Assembly (NCBI GenBank): GCA_002478865.1
Contig: DLJZ01000007.1
Span: 81,423-117,533 of the forward strand
Direction: 5' to 3'
From: Hungatella sp. UBA7603
GTDB lineage: Bacteria; Bacillota; Clostridia; Lachnospirales; Lachnospiraceae
DNA: 36,111 nt
Program-made: the position numbers and the translations under genes
Part shown: positions 35,186-36,111 of the stretch, piece after piece
How the letters are laid out: every line of letters starts with the position of its first letter
Position numbering within the stretch: position 1 is the first letter of the stretch
Notes under the pieces: model-generated
What the model saw: the letters and a program-made list of their open reading frames with translations, nothing else
What the model was told of the DNA's origin: nothing
Database searches by the model: none

Positions 35186-36111
35186 ATGGCTCGGGATGAA
35201 AAGTTTACGAAATTAGCGGAAGAGGTGTTAAAAGAAGTAGGCGATAAAGAGAATATCATCAATGTTACTCATTGCGCTACCAGATTGCGTTTTAATTTAA
35301 AAGATGAAACCATTCCCAAAGATGAAACCATCAAGGGAATGAAAGGAGTACTTGGGGTTATTCGGGCAGGGGGGCAGCTTCAGATAATCATTGGACAGGA
35401 TGTGTCAAAAGTTTACGATGAGTTTTGCAATGTAAGCGGATTACAGAATAATAGTGTGGTGAATGAGGCTGATAAACCAAAGGAAAAAATAACAATAAAA
35501 TCATTTTTAAATGGAATCTTAGATGCACTTTCAGGAAGCTTAGTACCTGCCATACCAGTTATTACGGCATCAGCATTTTTTAAGATGCTTGCAGCGATAT
35601 TGGGACCAACCATGTTAAATTTAATCAGTGAACAAAATGATTTTTATGTTTTAGCAACTTTTGTCGGAGATGCAGGTTTTTATTTCTTTCCAGTTATAAT
35701 TGGTTATACTTCAGCTAAAAAATTCAAAGCATCACCAATTATGGGAATCTTACTGGGTGCAATCATGTTACACCCTACCTTTACAGGTCTTGTAGGTAAG
35801 GCATTCAGCGTCTATGGAATCCCCTGTTCCGTACAAAATTATGGAAGCACGATTTTGCCAATCATTTTATCTGTTTGGGTAATGTCATATGTTGAAAAAT
35901 TCTTTCATAAACACTTACCTTCCGCATTAAGAAGTGTTTTCGCCCCAGCTTTTACAATTGCAGTTATGCTTCCGATTACCTTATGCGTTTTAGGGCCAGC
36001 CGGTTCATTCTTAGGAAACTACATTGGCAACGGTATTATAGCAATAGGCGCAGTTACAGGATTTCTAGGAGTTGCAATTATTGGTGCTACATTTGAATTT
36101 TTAGTGATAAG
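35186..36111 (+). CDS. PTS transporter subunit IIBC(A), 3' end outside the window
   Basis: The first 308 residues of a third sugar permease. It starts MARDEKFTKLAEEVLKEVGD; IIB phospho-Cys30 is in VTHCATRLRF, and several IIC membrane segments follow (LVPAIPVITASAFFKMLAAI; ATFVGDAGFYFFPVIIGY). ATG 35186 follows GAGGAGGAAG. The IIB and IIC parts match the beta-glucoside/sucrose class. The gene runs off the window, so whether a IIA domain follows cannot be seen. The LacI-type operator in its promoter suggests a different regulator class from the two RpiR-linked PTS genes. Confidence 0.88.
   Translation, partial: MARDEKFTKLAEEVLKEVGDKENIINVTHCATRLRFNLKDETIPKDETIKGMKGVLGVIRAGGQLQIIIGQDVSKVYDEFCNVSGLQNNSVVNEADKPKEKITIKSFLNGILDALSGSLVPAIPVITASAFFKMLAAILGPTMLNLISEQNDFYVLATFVGDAGFYFFPVIIGYTSAKKFKASPIMGILLGAIMLHPTFTGLVGKAFSVYGIPCSVQNYGSTILPIILSVWVMSYVEKFFHKHLPSALRSVFAPAFTIAVMLPITLCVLGPAGSFLGNYIGNGIIAIGAVTGFLGVAIIGATFEFLVI

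Overview
The window looks like chromosomal DNA of an anaerobic, low-GC, spore-former-type Firmicute, most likely Clostridia of the Lachnospiraceae kind (Lachnoclostridium/Anaerocolumna-like). This is inferred from the AT-rich composition, strong AGGAGG-type ribosome binding sites, many oxygen-sensitive iron-sulfur enzymes, several beta-glucoside PTS/GH1 modules with RpiR regulators, and the style of the proteins. No rRNA, tRNA or CRISPR array was seen.

Layout. (1) 1-1250 is decayed DNA: a minus-strand fossil of an IS256-type transposase (about 158-268) and a frameshifted acyl-CoA thioester hydrolase/BAAT-type gene (about 695-1216). (2) 1256-5341 is a three-gene unit, hypB - 896-residue FeS/FAD oxidoreductase - hypA, with a clear promoter and terminator and no hydrogenase genes. 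(3) 5358-6504 holds a small unknown gene and a class I glutamine amidotransferase. (4) 6595-13593 is a carbohydrate block: GH35 beta-galactosidase, an RpiR regulator, a beta-glucoside PTS IIBCA and a GH1 6-phospho-beta-glucosidase. (5) 13620-16728 is a mixed, eroding block: a MalY/PatB C-S lyase remnant, an intact TcyP-type cystine symporter, a frameshifted response regulator, and a collapsed chimera of histidine kinase, ABC ATPase and ABC permease pieces in one frame. (6) 16952-21365 is a second RpiR-GH1-PTS module with a different gene order. (7) 21426-24071 is a LysR regulator divergent from a siroheme nitrite/sulfite reductase. (8) 24256-28114 has an IlvD/Edd dehydratase, a VanH-like D-2-hydroxyacid dehydrogenase and a DsbA-fold oxidoreductase. 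(9) 28123-31444 has an IS-end-like palindrome, a FUSC membrane domain fused to a HAD domain that has lost key catalytic residues, a PAP2 phosphatase, a lipoprotein and a DUF1697 protein. (10) 31640-34334 is a metal-efflux locus: an ArsR/SmtB sensor, a CadA/ZntA-type P-ATPase and a separate HMA metallochaperone behind a promoter with duplicated palindromic operators. (11) 34950-36111 is a perfect promoter with a LacI-type operator leading into a third PTS permease gene cut by the window edge.

How the genes fit together. Three separate PTS systems and two phospho-beta-glucosidases indicate specialised use of plant beta-glucosides or cellobiose-like sugars, each with its own switch. Cystine uptake (TcyP), the lost C-S lyase and the sulfite reductase point to sulfur acquisition. 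The HypA/HypB pair bracketing a large electron-transfer flavoprotein, and the FUSC-HAD pseudoenzyme fusion, are the two places where undescribed biology is most plausible. A near-identical 16-bp palindrome upstream of the first RpiR gene and upstream of the IlvD/Edd promoter suggests that one unknown regulator touches both.
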